DNA of 14,596 bases, taken from NCBI GenBank assembly GCA_021300125.1, contig JAJTHX010000232.1:1-14596 (forward strand). The letters are read 5' to 3'. Source of the stretch: Betaproteobacteria bacterium (GTDB taxonomy: Bacteria; Pseudomonadota; Gammaproteobacteria; Burkholderiales; SG8-41). The notes beneath the pieces were generated by a model, which was not told the origin of the DNA, searched no databases, and was given only the letters and a program-made list of their open reading frames with translations. The position numbers were made by a program, and so were the translations under genes. Below are positions 1 to 6,536 of the stretch, one piece after another; the first letter of the stretch is position 1; each line of letters starts with the position of its first letter.

Positions 1-393
1 TACGGCTACACCATCATCAACGACGTGACCGCGCGCACGCTGCAGAACCGCCACAAGCAGTGGTTCCTCGGCAAGAGCCTCGACGGCTTCTGTCCGATGG
101 GCCCGTGCATCGTCACCGCTGACGAGATCAAGGATGTGACCCAGTTGCAGCTGATCACCAAGGTCAATGGCGAGGTCCGCCAGAATGCCTTCGTCAGTCA
201 GCTCATTTTCGATATCCCGCGCCTGATCGAGGATCTGTCACGGGTGATGACGCTGGAGCCAGGCGACCTCATTGCCACCGGCACTTGCGCCGGTGTCGGC
301 ATCGGTTTCAACCCGCCGAAGTACCTGAAACCCGGCGACCGCGTGGCGATCACCATCGAGCCGATCGGCACCCTCGAAAACCCGGTGGCCTGA
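1..393 (+). CDS. Fumarylacetoacetate hydrolase (FAH) family protein, 3' fragment
   Basis: The frame is open from the first base, so the gene begins left of the window; 130 C-terminal residues are visible. They match the C-terminal half of the FAH fold: a GYTIINDVTAR segment (visible D8 is the usual third metal-ligand aspartate), a PMGP-IVTADEI turn, a TKVNGEVRQ strand, a TGT-AGVGIG loop and the closing LKPGDRVAITIEPIGTLENPV. Family members use Mg2+/Mn2+ to hydrolyse or decarboxylate beta-keto or acylpyruvate-type acids, or to hydrate dienoates; the exact reaction is not predictable here. The upstream E-x-E metal ligands lie outside the window. One oddity is cysteine where the family usually has proline in TGTPAGVG. 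The stop overlaps the next FAH start by one base (TGATG), implying translational coupling. Confidence 0.93.
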   Translation, partial: YGYTIINDVTARTLQNRHKQWFLGKSLDGFCPMGPCIVTADEIKDVTQLQLITKVNGEVRQNAFVSQLIFDIPRLIEDLSRVMTLEPGDLIATGTCAGVGIGFNPPKYLKPGDRVAITIEPIGTLENPVA

Positions 394-1343
394 TGCGCTT
401 TGTCCGTTACCTGTGCGGCGGCGCGCTGCGCCTGGGTGCACTCGACGGCGGATCGGTGATCGACCTGCTCGATGCGGCGCCTTTGGGCACTCCGCCGGCC
501 CTGCTTGCCGCGCTGTCCGACGCGACGGCCCTGATTGCCGCCGGTGATGCCGGGCTGAAGGTGGCCCGCGCCGCGATTGCCGGGGCGTCTTCAGCGGCGC
601 GCACACCGCTCGCCAATGCCCGGCTGCTGGCGCCGATCCTGCCCTCGCTGATCCTGTGCAGCGGCGAGAACTACTGGGATCACCGTGAGGAAAAGCCCGA
701 GGTCACGCGCAAGGACCCGGAGTTTTTCCTGAAGACCGGGCTCGGCGTGATCGGCCCCGGCGACAGTATCGTGCTCGACCCGGCGGTTACGAAAAAACTC
801 GACTACGAAACCGAACTGCTGATCGTGATCGGCAAGCCCGGCCGCCACATTCCGGCGGACAGGGCGTACGAGCACATTTGGGGCTACAGCGTGATGAACG
901 ATGTCACCGCGCGCGACCGCCAGGTGACGCTCAGGGCCGACGGCTCTTCGGTCTACAACCTCGGCCCGGGCAAGAATTTCGACACCTGCGCCCCGATCGG
1001 CCCGGCGATCGTCACCGCCGAGGAGCTGCGCGACGTGCAGAACCTGCAAGTGCGCACCTCGGTCAACGGCGAACTGCGGCAGAGCAATTCGACCGCCAAG
1101 ATGATCTGGACCTGCGCCCAGCTGGTCGAGTTTTTCTCGACCTTCCTCACGCTGCAGCCCGGCGTGGTGATTTCCACCGGCACCCCGGGCGGCACCGCCT
1201 GGGGCTCGGACGCCGAACTCGGCGGCAAGAAGCCGATGCGCAAGGACGTGGTCACCGCGAGCGGTTACCTGCGCCCGGGCGACGAGGTGGTGTGCGAGAT
1301 CGAGGGCGTAGGGCGTCTGGTCAATCGTGTGGTGGCGCGGTGA
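393..1343 (+). CDS. FAH family hydrolase
   Basis: A 316-residue protein. The start at 393 is chosen because ATG overlaps the preceding stop in TGATG; an in-frame ATG at 285 lies inside the upstream gene and would add an unrelated arginine-rich tail. The N-terminal ~80 residues are the small domain typical of two-domain FAH proteins. The catalytic domain follows: DYETEL at 137-142 supplies metal ligands E139 and E141, MNDVTARD at 168-175 supplies D170, then GPGKNFDTCAPIGP (191-204), SVNGELRQ and the STGTPGG loop (261-267). The stretch between that loop and LRPGDEV is about 20 residues longer than in the upstream paralogue. Likely a cytoplasmic, metal-dependent C-C hydrolase, hydratase or decarboxylase acting on a ring-cleavage or keto-acid intermediate. 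It is clearly diverged from the upstream copy, so the pair probably has different substrates. The adjacent TTT transporter suggests import and processing of a carboxylic acid. Confidence 0.95.
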   Translation: MRFVRYLCGGALRLGALDGGSVIDLLDAAPLGTPPALLAALSDATALIAAGDAGLKVARAAIAGASSAARTPLANARLLAPILPSLILCSGENYWDHREEKPEVTRKDPEFFLKTGLGVIGPGDSIVLDPAVTKKLDYETELLIVIGKPGRHIPADRAYEHIWGYSVMNDVTARDRQVTLRADGSSVYNLGPGKNFDTCAPIGPAIVTAEELRDVQNLQVRTSVNGELRQSNSTAKMIWTCAQLVEFFSTFLTLQPGVVISTGTPGGTAWGSDAELGGKKPMRKDVVTASGYLRPGDEVVCEIEGVGRLVNRVVAR

Positions 1344-1358
1344 AAGACAATAAAGGCG

Positions 1359-1453
1359 ATTAACAGGATGGGCAGGATGTTCAGGATTAAAACCGTTGGA
1401 AATGGGCAGTATCTGGCTGGGGTTTACCCTGAACATCCTGTCCATCCTGTAAT
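1359..1453. repeat. Intercistronic long inverted repeat (ACAGGATG-type)
   Basis: Two arms, 1359-1394 and 1421-1453, are near-perfect reverse complements. Their 23-nt cores (1363-1385 and 1428-1450) differ at one position, which would be a G-U pair in RNA. Each arm contains iterated CAGGATG-like units. The loop between the cores is 42 nt. No T-run follows, so it is not a standard intrinsic terminator. It lies between the second FAH gene and the binding-protein gene. From memory it resembles dispersed CAGGAT-rich intergenic palindromes of proteobacteria; this needs a genome search. Confidence 0.85.
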
Positions 1454-1471
1454 AACAGCAGTTAAAAATCC

Positions 1472-1476
1472 GGAGG
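1472..1476 (+). promoter_or_regulatory. Strong Shine-Dalgarno of the TTT binding protein
   Basis: GGAGG lies 7 nt before the ATG at 1484. This is stronger than the coupled starts of the two membrane-subunit genes downstream and fits the need for excess binding protein. It confirms the start that gives a proper signal peptide. Confidence 0.75.
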
Positions 1477-1483
1477 AGAGATC

Positions 1484-2446
1484 ATGAACAAGCGTTATCT
1501 GATAGCCGTGCTGCTGCTGGCCTGCGGCGTCGTACAGGCGCAGGAGACTTTCCCCAACCGCGCCCTGACCATGGTGGTGCCGTTTCCGCCGGGCGGGGTG
1601 GCCGATGTCACCGGGCGCCCGACGGCGGCCGCGCTGGAGAAGGTGCTCAAGCAGCCGGTGACCGTGGCCAACCGTCCGGGCGCCGGCGGCGCCGTGGGCA
1701 ATGCCGCGGTGGCGAATGCCAAACCCGACGGTTATACGGTGCTGATGGCCCTGTCCAGCATCACCGTGATTCCCGAGGCGGACAAGCTGTTCAACCGCAA
1801 GCCGGCCTACACGCTCGACCAGCTGGCGCCGATCGCGCTGGTGTCGGCGGATCCGGTGATCCTGGTGGTGCATCCCTCGCTGCCGGTGAAGACGCTGAAG
1901 GATGTGGTGGCGCTGGCGAAAAAGCAGCCGGGCGAGCTGTCGTATTCATCCTCCGGCGTCTACGGCGCGCTGCACATGCCGATGGAGATGTTCCTGCACG
2001 CGGCGCAGCTGAAAATGCGCCATGTCCCGACCACCGGCGGCGGACCCGCGATCACCCAGCTGCTCGGCGGCCATGTCACGATGACCGCCGGCGGACCCGC
2101 GGCGATCACCTCGCATGTCAAGGCCGGCAAGCTGCGCCCGATCGTGACCTGGGGCGCCGAACGCCATCCCAACTACCGTGAAGTGCCCACCTTCAAGGAA
2201 CAGGGCATGGACATCGTCTATTACATCTGGGCCGGCATGTTCGCGCCCGCGGGCACGCCGGAGCCGGTGATGAAGGTGCTGCGCGACGCGGTGCGACAGG
2301 CAGTGAATGACGCCGATTTCAGGGCGCAGATGGCGAAGGTCAACTCGCCGGTGAATCATCTGGATGCGCCGGAGTTCGCGAAATACGTGGACGCTGATTC
2401 CAGGCGGCTGGCCAAGGTGGTCCAGGTCATCGGCCGGGTGCAGTAG
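1484..2446 (+). CDS. tctC: Tripartite tricarboxylate transporter substrate-binding protein (Bug/TctC family)
   Basis: A 320-residue periplasmic binding protein. Residues 1-19 form a signal peptide (MNKR, hydrophobic core, VQA/Q cleavage); an LLAC sequence at 11-14 makes a lipoprotein alternative possible but less likely. Family signatures are present: PFPPGG at 33-38, NRPGAGG at 63-69, PDGYT at 81-85, a TTGGGPAITQLLGG segment in the second lobe, then AGKLRPIV and VPTFKEQG. These proteins capture carboxylates (citrate, other dicarboxylates, aromatic acids and others) and deliver them to the TctAB membrane pair. Position directly before tctB and tctA (1-base overlap with the possible GTG start of tctB) makes it the cognate receptor of a complete transporter. 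A 13-bp DNA repeat, 51 bp apart, lies within the second lobe. The ligand is not predictable from sequence. Confidence 0.95.
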   Translation: MNKRYLIAVLLLACGVVQAQETFPNRALTMVVPFPPGGVADVTGRPTAAALEKVLKQPVTVANRPGAGGAVGNAAVANAKPDGYTVLMALSSITVIPEADKLFNRKPAYTLDQLAPIALVSADPVILVVHPSLPVKTLKDVVALAKKQPGELSYSSSGVYGALHMPMEMFLHAAQLKMRHVPTTGGGPAITQLLGGHVTMTAGGPAAITSHVKAGKLRPIVTWGAERHPNYREVPTFKEQGMDIVYYIWAGMFAPAGTPEPVMKVLRDAVRQAVNDADFRAQMAKVNSPVNHLDAPEFAKYVDADSRRLAKVVQVIGRVQ

Positions 2447-2448
2447 TG

Positions 2449-2919
2449 ATGACTGAATCGCAACGACCGCAGGGCGGATTGCGCAGCGACCAGGTCTCGG
2501 GCCTGATCCTGTCCGCACTGGCCCTGTATGTCGGCTGGCTCAACCGCGAATTCCCGGTCGGCACGCTGGCCGAGCCGGGACCCGGCTATGTGCCGATGCT
2601 GCTCGCCATCGGACTGGGCCTGATCGGGCTGCTGATTGCCGTTCTCGGTTCGCGCTCGTCCGCTTTGTCGGGCATGGTCTGGCCGGAAGCGATCCGCGCA
2701 CTGGTGATCATGACCGCCTGCGTGCTCGCCACCCTCGCGCTGGAGCGCATCGGCTACCGCATCACGGTCGCCGCGCTGCTGGTGTTCTTCTTCGGCGTGG
2801 TCGAGCGCAAGTCGTGGTGGATGACGGCCACCGTCGCCGTGGCATTCAGCCTCGCTTCACATTACGTGGTGGGCGTGCTGCTCAAGGTGCCTCTGCCGCG
2901 CGGGCCGTGGGGATTCTGA
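2449..2919 (+). CDS. tctB: Tripartite tricarboxylate transporter small membrane subunit TctB
   Basis: A 156-residue inner-membrane protein with four predicted hydrophobic segments and a C-terminus LLKVPLPRGPWGF, the characteristic TctB ending. It has an N-terminal soluble tail, then a helix (SGLILSALALYVGW), a loop containing GTLAEPGPGYVPMLLA typical of the family, and three further helices. The start is ambiguous: the junction reads TAGTGATG, so either GTG at 2446 (overlapping the tctC stop) or ATG at 2449 may be used; the ATG is given here. No good ribosome site is visible, so translation is probably coupled to tctC. TctB is the small, poorly conserved partner of TctA in this secondary transporter. 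Confidence 0.93.
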   Translation: MTESQRPQGGLRSDQVSGLILSALALYVGWLNREFPVGTLAEPGPGYVPMLLAIGLGLIGLLIAVLGSRSSALSGMVWPEAIRALVIMTACVLATLALERIGYRITVAALLVFFFGVVERKSWWMTATVAVAFSLASHYVVGVLLKVPLPRGPWGF

Positions 2920-4445
2920 TGGTCGAGACCCTGAACAGCCTGATGCACGGCTTCGCGGTGGCCTTCCAGCCGGAAGTGATGATGTATGCCTTCTTCGGCT
3001 GCATCATCGGAACCCTGGTGGGCATGATGCCGGGGCTGGGGCCGCTTGCCGGCATCAGCCTGCTGCTGCCGGCCACCTTCGGCCTCAACCCGATCATCGC
3101 CATCGTGCTCCTCGCCGGCGTCTACTACGGCGCGATGTACGGCGGCTCGACCACCTCGATCCTGATGCGCATCCCCGGCGAGGCGGCATCGGTGATGACC
3201 TGCGTCGACGGTTATGCAATGACGCAGCAGGGCCGCGCCGGTCCGGCGCTGGCAATCGCGGCGATCGGTTCCTTCGTTGCCGGTACCCTGGGCGTGCTGG
3301 GCCTGATGCTGCTGGCACCGACGCTGGCCAGCTTCGCATTGCGCTTCGGTCCGCCCGAATACACCGCACTGCTGCTGGTGGGGCTGTTCGTGCTGGCCTA
3401 TATGAGCGGCGGTTCGATGCTGAAGACGCTGGCGATGGCGGTGTTCGGCCTGCTGCTCGGAATGATCGGCATTGACGTGATGAGCGGTTACACGCGCTTC
3501 AGCTTCGGCATCACCGAGCTGGGTGACGGCGTGGGCATCGTGCCGGTGGCGGTGGGCCTGTTCGGCATTTCCGAAATCCTGATGACTGCGGGACAGTCCG
3601 ACCCGCCCAAGGTGCAGCGGCCCACACTGCGCCAGCTGGTGCCGACCGCGTCCGACCTGCGCCAGTCGGCGGCCCCGATCATGCGCGGCAGCCTGCTCGG
3701 TTTCATGATCGGCATCATTCCCGGCTCGGCACACGTGATTTCCTCGTTCGTGTCCTACGGCCTGGAGCGGCGCCTGTCTAAGCATCCCGAGCGTTTCGGC
3801 AACGGCGCGATCGAGGGGGTGGCAGGGCCGGAGTCGGCGAACAATGCGGCGGCCACCGGCGCCTTCGTTCCGATGCTGGCGCTGGGCATCCCGACCGGGC
3901 CGGTGACGGCGGTGATGCTGGCCGCGATCATGGTCCACGGCATCCTGCCCGGGCCGATGCTGATCGAGCAGCAGCCTGAGCTGTTCTGGGGTTTCGTTGC
4001 CAGCATGTATGTCGGCAACGTGGTGCTGCTGATCCTCAACCTGCCGATGGTCGGCGTTTTTGTCAGCCTGCTGCGCATCCCCTACGCCTATCTTTATCCC
4101 TGCATCCTCGCTTTTTGCATCCTCGGCTGCTATTCGGTCAGCAACAGCACCATGGACGTGTGGATCATGCTGGTGATGGGTGTGGTCGGCTATGCGCTGC
4201 GCAAATTCGGCTTTGACCTCGCGCCGGTGGCGCTGGGCCTGGTGCTGGGGCCGATGCTGGAGCTGTCGCTGCGCCAGGCGCTGGCCATGAGCGGCGGCGA
4301 CTATGGCATCTTCCTCGATCGTCCGATTGCGCTGACCATGCTCGGGTTTGCCGTGCTGCTCTTGCTGTTTGCTGTCAAGCCATTGATTTTCAAGGGAAAA
4401 GATTGGCGGTCCAAAGTCGGTCTGGACGAGCCAGCCGATTCCTGA
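2919..4445 (+). CDS. tctA: Tripartite tricarboxylate transporter large permease TctA
   Basis: A 508-residue polytopic membrane protein of normal family length. The ATG at 2919 overlaps the tctB stop by one base (TGATG); the in-frame ATG at 2814 is inside tctB and rejected. Signature regions: G-MMPGLGPLAGI around 35-46, YYGAMYGGSTTSIL at 69-82 followed by PGEAASV at 86-92, and the second-half counterpart PESANNAAATGAFVPML with GIPTGP. About ten to twelve hydrophobic segments are visible. TctA is the conducting subunit, using an ion gradient to move the ligand delivered by the TctC-type protein. With tctC and tctB it forms an apparently intact C-B-A operon, so this is likely a functional uptake system for an organic acid. 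Confidence 0.96.
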   Translation: MVETLNSLMHGFAVAFQPEVMMYAFFGCIIGTLVGMMPGLGPLAGISLLLPATFGLNPIIAIVLLAGVYYGAMYGGSTTSILMRIPGEAASVMTCVDGYAMTQQGRAGPALAIAAIGSFVAGTLGVLGLMLLAPTLASFALRFGPPEYTALLLVGLFVLAYMSGGSMLKTLAMAVFGLLLGMIGIDVMSGYTRFSFGITELGDGVGIVPVAVGLFGISEILMTAGQSDPPKVQRPTLRQLVPTASDLRQSAAPIMRGSLLGFMIGIIPGSAHVISSFVSYGLERRLSKHPERFGNGAIEGVAGPESANNAAATGAFVPMLALGIPTGPVTAVMLAAIMVHGILPGPMLIEQQPELFWGFVASMYVGNVVLLILNLPMVGVFVSLLRIPYAYLYPCILAFCILGCYSVSNSTMDVWIMLVMGVVGYALRKFGFDLAPVALGLVLGPMLELSLRQALAMSGGDYGIFLDRPIALTMLGFAVLLLLFAVKPLIFKGKDWRSKVGLDEPADS

Positions 4446-4479
4446 CGATCCACCCACACCGCCATACACCGGAGCCGAG

Positions 4480-5061
4480 ATGACCCCGATACGTCATGCC
4501 TTCTGCCTGGCCGCTCTGCTGCTGGCCACCTGCCTGCCCGCGGTTGCTTCCGACCTGCCGCTGTCCGGCGGTCCCTATGTGCCGACGCCGCAGCGGGTGG
4601 TGGATGAGATGCTGAAAATCGCCGGTGTCGGCGCCAAGGACACCGTGATCGATCTCGGTTCCGGCGACGGCCGCATCGTGCTCACCGCGGTACAGAAACA
4701 CGGCGCGCGCGGCCGCGGCTACGACATCGATGCCAGGCTGGTCGAACGCAGCAATGCCACGGCAAAAAAGCTCGGAATCGAAGGCCGCGCGAGCTTCCAT
4801 GAAATGGATGTGCTGAAGGCGCCGATCGGCGATGCCACCGTGATCACGCTCTACCTGCTGCCGGAGATGATGCGGGCGCTGCGCAGCAAGTTCCTGAAGG
4901 AACTGAAGCCGGGCACGCGCATCGTGTCGCATGACTTCGACTTCGGTGACTGGAAGCCCGAGCGCAGCGTCAACCTCGAACTGGAGGAGAAATACGACTC
5001 GCCCGGCCGCTTCTCGTCCAACATCTTCCTCTGGGTCGTGCCGGAACGTTCAGCCCAGTGA
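4480..5061 (+). CDS. Exported class I SAM-dependent methyltransferase-fold protein (FAM173-like)
   Basis: A 193-residue protein with a clear signal peptide: residues 1-23, ending AVA before S24. GGAG at 4471-4474 lies 5 nt before the ATG. Then comes YVPTPQRVVDEML (33-45), SAM motif I VIDLGSGDGRI (56-66) with D58 and the G-S-G-D-G loop, an acidic YDID at 81-84 that would bind the SAM ribose, MDVLKAP at 109-115 and YLLPEMM at 125-131. The layout from DLGSGDGRI through the LLPEMM helix to a WKPE segment resembles the FAM173/ATPSCKMT-type protein-lysine methyltransferases; that link is from family memory, not a search. SAM is not known to be supplied to the periplasm, so the signal peptide is puzzling; it could act as a membrane anchor. 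It sits 34 nt after tctA and overlaps the MFS gene by 4 nt. Confidence 0.85.
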   Translation: MTPIRHAFCLAALLLATCLPAVASDLPLSGGPYVPTPQRVVDEMLKIAGVGAKDTVIDLGSGDGRIVLTAVQKHGARGRGYDIDARLVERSNATAKKLGIEGRASFHEMDVLKAPIGDATVITLYLLPEMMRALRSKFLKELKPGTRIVSHDFDFGDWKPERSVNLELEEKYDSPGRFSSNIFLWVVPERSAQ

Positions 5062-6281
5062 GCAGCGCGGTGCCCGGCGGTTCGCCACCGCCTTCCTTCA
5101 CCTTCCTGATGGTGGTGCTGCTTGCCGGACAGAGCGTCGGCACCATGGGCACCACGATGATTCCCGCGGTGGCGCCACGGGTTGCCGAAACCTACGGCAT
5201 CCCCTCGGCGCTGGTCGGCTACCAGATCAGCCTCCTTGCCTGCGCGATGGTGTTCGCGCTCGCCTTTGGCAGCAAGTTCAACCGGCGCTGGGGTTCGACC
5301 CGGATGCAGCAGATCGGGCTGGCGCTGGTGGCCACCGGCGGACTGATCGCAGTGCTGCCGCATGTGGCGTTTTTTTTCCTGGCATCAATCGCGCTCGGGC
5401 TCGGCTACGGCACGCTGACGCCTTCGGCCTCCAATCTGCTGCTGCGCTTCACGCCGGCTGAGCGGCGCAACCTGATTTTCTCGATCAAGCAGGCCGGGGT
5501 GCCGCTGGGTGGCATCGGCGCCGCGCTGATCACGCCGGTGGTGGCGGTGCACTTCGGCTGGCAGTGGGCGCTGATCGCCAATTCGCTGGTGCTGTATGCG
5601 CTGGTGTTTGTGCTCGGGCGCGGCCGCCCGCACTGGGACGACGACATCGACCCCAAGGCACCGATCGGCGGCAATCCCTTCGGCGGCGTGCTCGACATCT
5701 GGCGCCACCCCGTGCTGCGGCTGCTCGGGCTGTCCGGCGGCTGTTTCGTGGTAGTGCAGTTCGGCATCACCACCTTTACCGTGATCCTGTTCAACGAAGA
5801 ACTGGGCTGGGGGCTGATTGCCGCCGGCCTGGTGCTCACCGCCTCGCAGGTGGGCGGTGTGGCGGGGCGGGTATTCTGGGGCTGGCTTGCCGACCATATC
5901 GGCAACGCCTTCCGTTCGATGGTGATCCTGGCGGTGGTGATGGTGGTCGCCGCCCTGGCCTGCGGGCTGCTCACACCGCGCTGGCCGATGTTCGCCGCCT
6001 GCCTGCTGTTTTTCGTGTTCGGTTCCACCGCCAGCGGCTGGAACGGCGCTTTCCTCGCCGAGATCGCGCGCATCGTGCCGCCGGCGCAGATCAGCCCGAT
6101 GACCGGCGGCGCGCTGATCTACGTCAACACCGGCAAGGCGATCGGCCCCATCGCCTGCGCCAACGTGTTCCTGCTCACCGGAGACTACACACTGACTTTC
6201 GCGCTGCTCGCGCTGCCTGCAACGTTCGGCTTGTGGTGCGTGTGGAAGGCCGAGCGGCTGCTCGCACGCGCGAGCGGCTGA
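5058..6281 (+). CDS. Major facilitator superfamily (MFS) transporter
   Basis: A 407-residue protein with 12 hydrophobic segments and the MFS two-half layout. The 2-3 loop reads GSKFNRRWGSTRM, a variant of motif A; the equivalent loop of the second half is GWLADHIGNAFRSM, closer to the consensus. The start is GTG at 5058, whose last two bases begin the stop of the methyltransferase gene (GTGA, 4-nt overlap), so translation is probably coupled. The fold does not reveal substrate or direction. Placement after a carboxylate transporter and next to FAH and flavoprotein genes fits an organic-anion symporter or an exporter of an intermediate. It is followed by a 255-nt gap, so it is probably the last gene of the first plus-strand transcript. 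Confidence 0.93.
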   Translation: MSSAVPGGSPPPSFTFLMVVLLAGQSVGTMGTTMIPAVAPRVAETYGIPSALVGYQISLLACAMVFALAFGSKFNRRWGSTRMQQIGLALVATGGLIAVLPHVAFFFLASIALGLGYGTLTPSASNLLLRFTPAERRNLIFSIKQAGVPLGGIGAALITPVVAVHFGWQWALIANSLVLYALVFVLGRGRPHWDDDIDPKAPIGGNPFGGVLDIWRHPVLRLLGLSGGCFVVVQFGITTFTVILFNEELGWGLIAAGLVLTASQVGGVAGRVFWGWLADHIGNAFRSMVILAVVMVVAALACGLLTPRWPMFAACLLFFVFGSTASGWNGAFLAEIARIVPPAQISPMTGGALIYVNTGKAIGPIACANVFLLTGDYTLTFALLALPATFGLWCVWKAERLLARASG

Positions 6282-6467
6282 ACGCGCACCGCTCTGGGGC
6301 GCGATGGACTGCGACGGTGCACCGGGGTTTCACCGATATCAACAAACGTAATCAGCCGGATGAAGAGGATTTTCGGCCGCGACGTTTTCGAGCCGGTTGC
6401 CAGGGGTTTACTCGGGAAAATCCTGTTCATGCCACGTTTTTCAGCCCTGTTGTCTTTGACCCGGCAC

Positions 6468-6483
6468 AGGCATGATGTTTGCT
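6468..6483 (+). promoter_or_regulatory. Candidate sigma-54 (-24/-12) promoter
   Basis: The sequence AGGCATG-ATGT-TTGCT keeps the essential GG (6469-6470), ten bases, GC (6481-6482) spacing and matches the TGGCACG-N4-TTGCW consensus at ten of twelve positions. Predicted initiation near 6494 would give a leader of roughly 40 nt including the ribosome site. No activator site has been identified upstream, so this remains a candidate. Confidence 0.35.
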
Positions 6484-6488
6484 CACTG

Positions 6489-6512
6489 CCATTTGGAAAA
6501 CCATTTGGAAAA
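6489..6512 (+). repeat. Perfect 12-bp tandem direct repeat
   Basis: CCATTTGGAAAA occurs twice back to back (6489-6500 and 6501-6512), 24 bp before the start of the orphan binding-protein gene. It lies at or just after the predicted initiation point of the candidate sigma-54 promoter, so it could be an operator or an mRNA-leader element. It could also be a replication-slippage product without function. Confidence 0.8.
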
Positions 6513-6524
6513 TCAGTTCCAGAA

Positions 6525-6530
6525 AAGAGG
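6525..6530 (+). promoter_or_regulatory. Shine-Dalgarno deciding the start of the orphan binding protein
   Basis: AAGAGG ends 6 nt before ATG 6537. This start begins directly with a signal peptide, whereas the in-frame ATG at 6360 would bury the signal sequence behind 59 residues. Confidence 0.7.
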
Positions 6531-6536
6531 CCCTAC

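Larger units (their letters stand above)
6282..6536 (+). promoter_or_regulatory. Intergenic control region before the orphan binding-protein gene
   Basis: These 255 bp carry no convincing gene: an in-frame extension from ATG 6360 exists but encodes no signal peptide. The region contains a candidate sigma-54 site and a 12-bp tandem repeat (listed separately) and is less GC-rich than the flanking genes toward its 3' end. A TTGACC at 6456-6461 could serve as a -35 box, but no matching -10 is visible. Confidence 0.55.

Noticed and set aside
1404..1418. A second sigma-54-like GG-N10-GC match before tctC
   Set aside because: Only the spacing fits; about a third of the consensus positions are wrong, and it lies in the loop of the inverted repeat.
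2862..4469. A 535-codon open frame on the minus strand opposite tctA
   Set aside because: Its product is rich in His, Gln and Arg with no domain pattern, as expected for the antisense of a GC-rich membrane-protein gene; tctA is unmistakable in the other strand.
6272..6294. GAGCGG/CCGCTC hairpin at the end of the MFS gene as a terminator
   Set aside because: The stem is only 6 bp with an 11-nt loop and is followed by TGGGGCG, not a T-run; it also overlaps the stop codon.
6360..6536. N-terminal extension of the orphan binding protein from ATG 6360
   Set aside because: It would place 59 residues ahead of a normal signal peptide and has no good ribosome site, while ATG 6537 has both.
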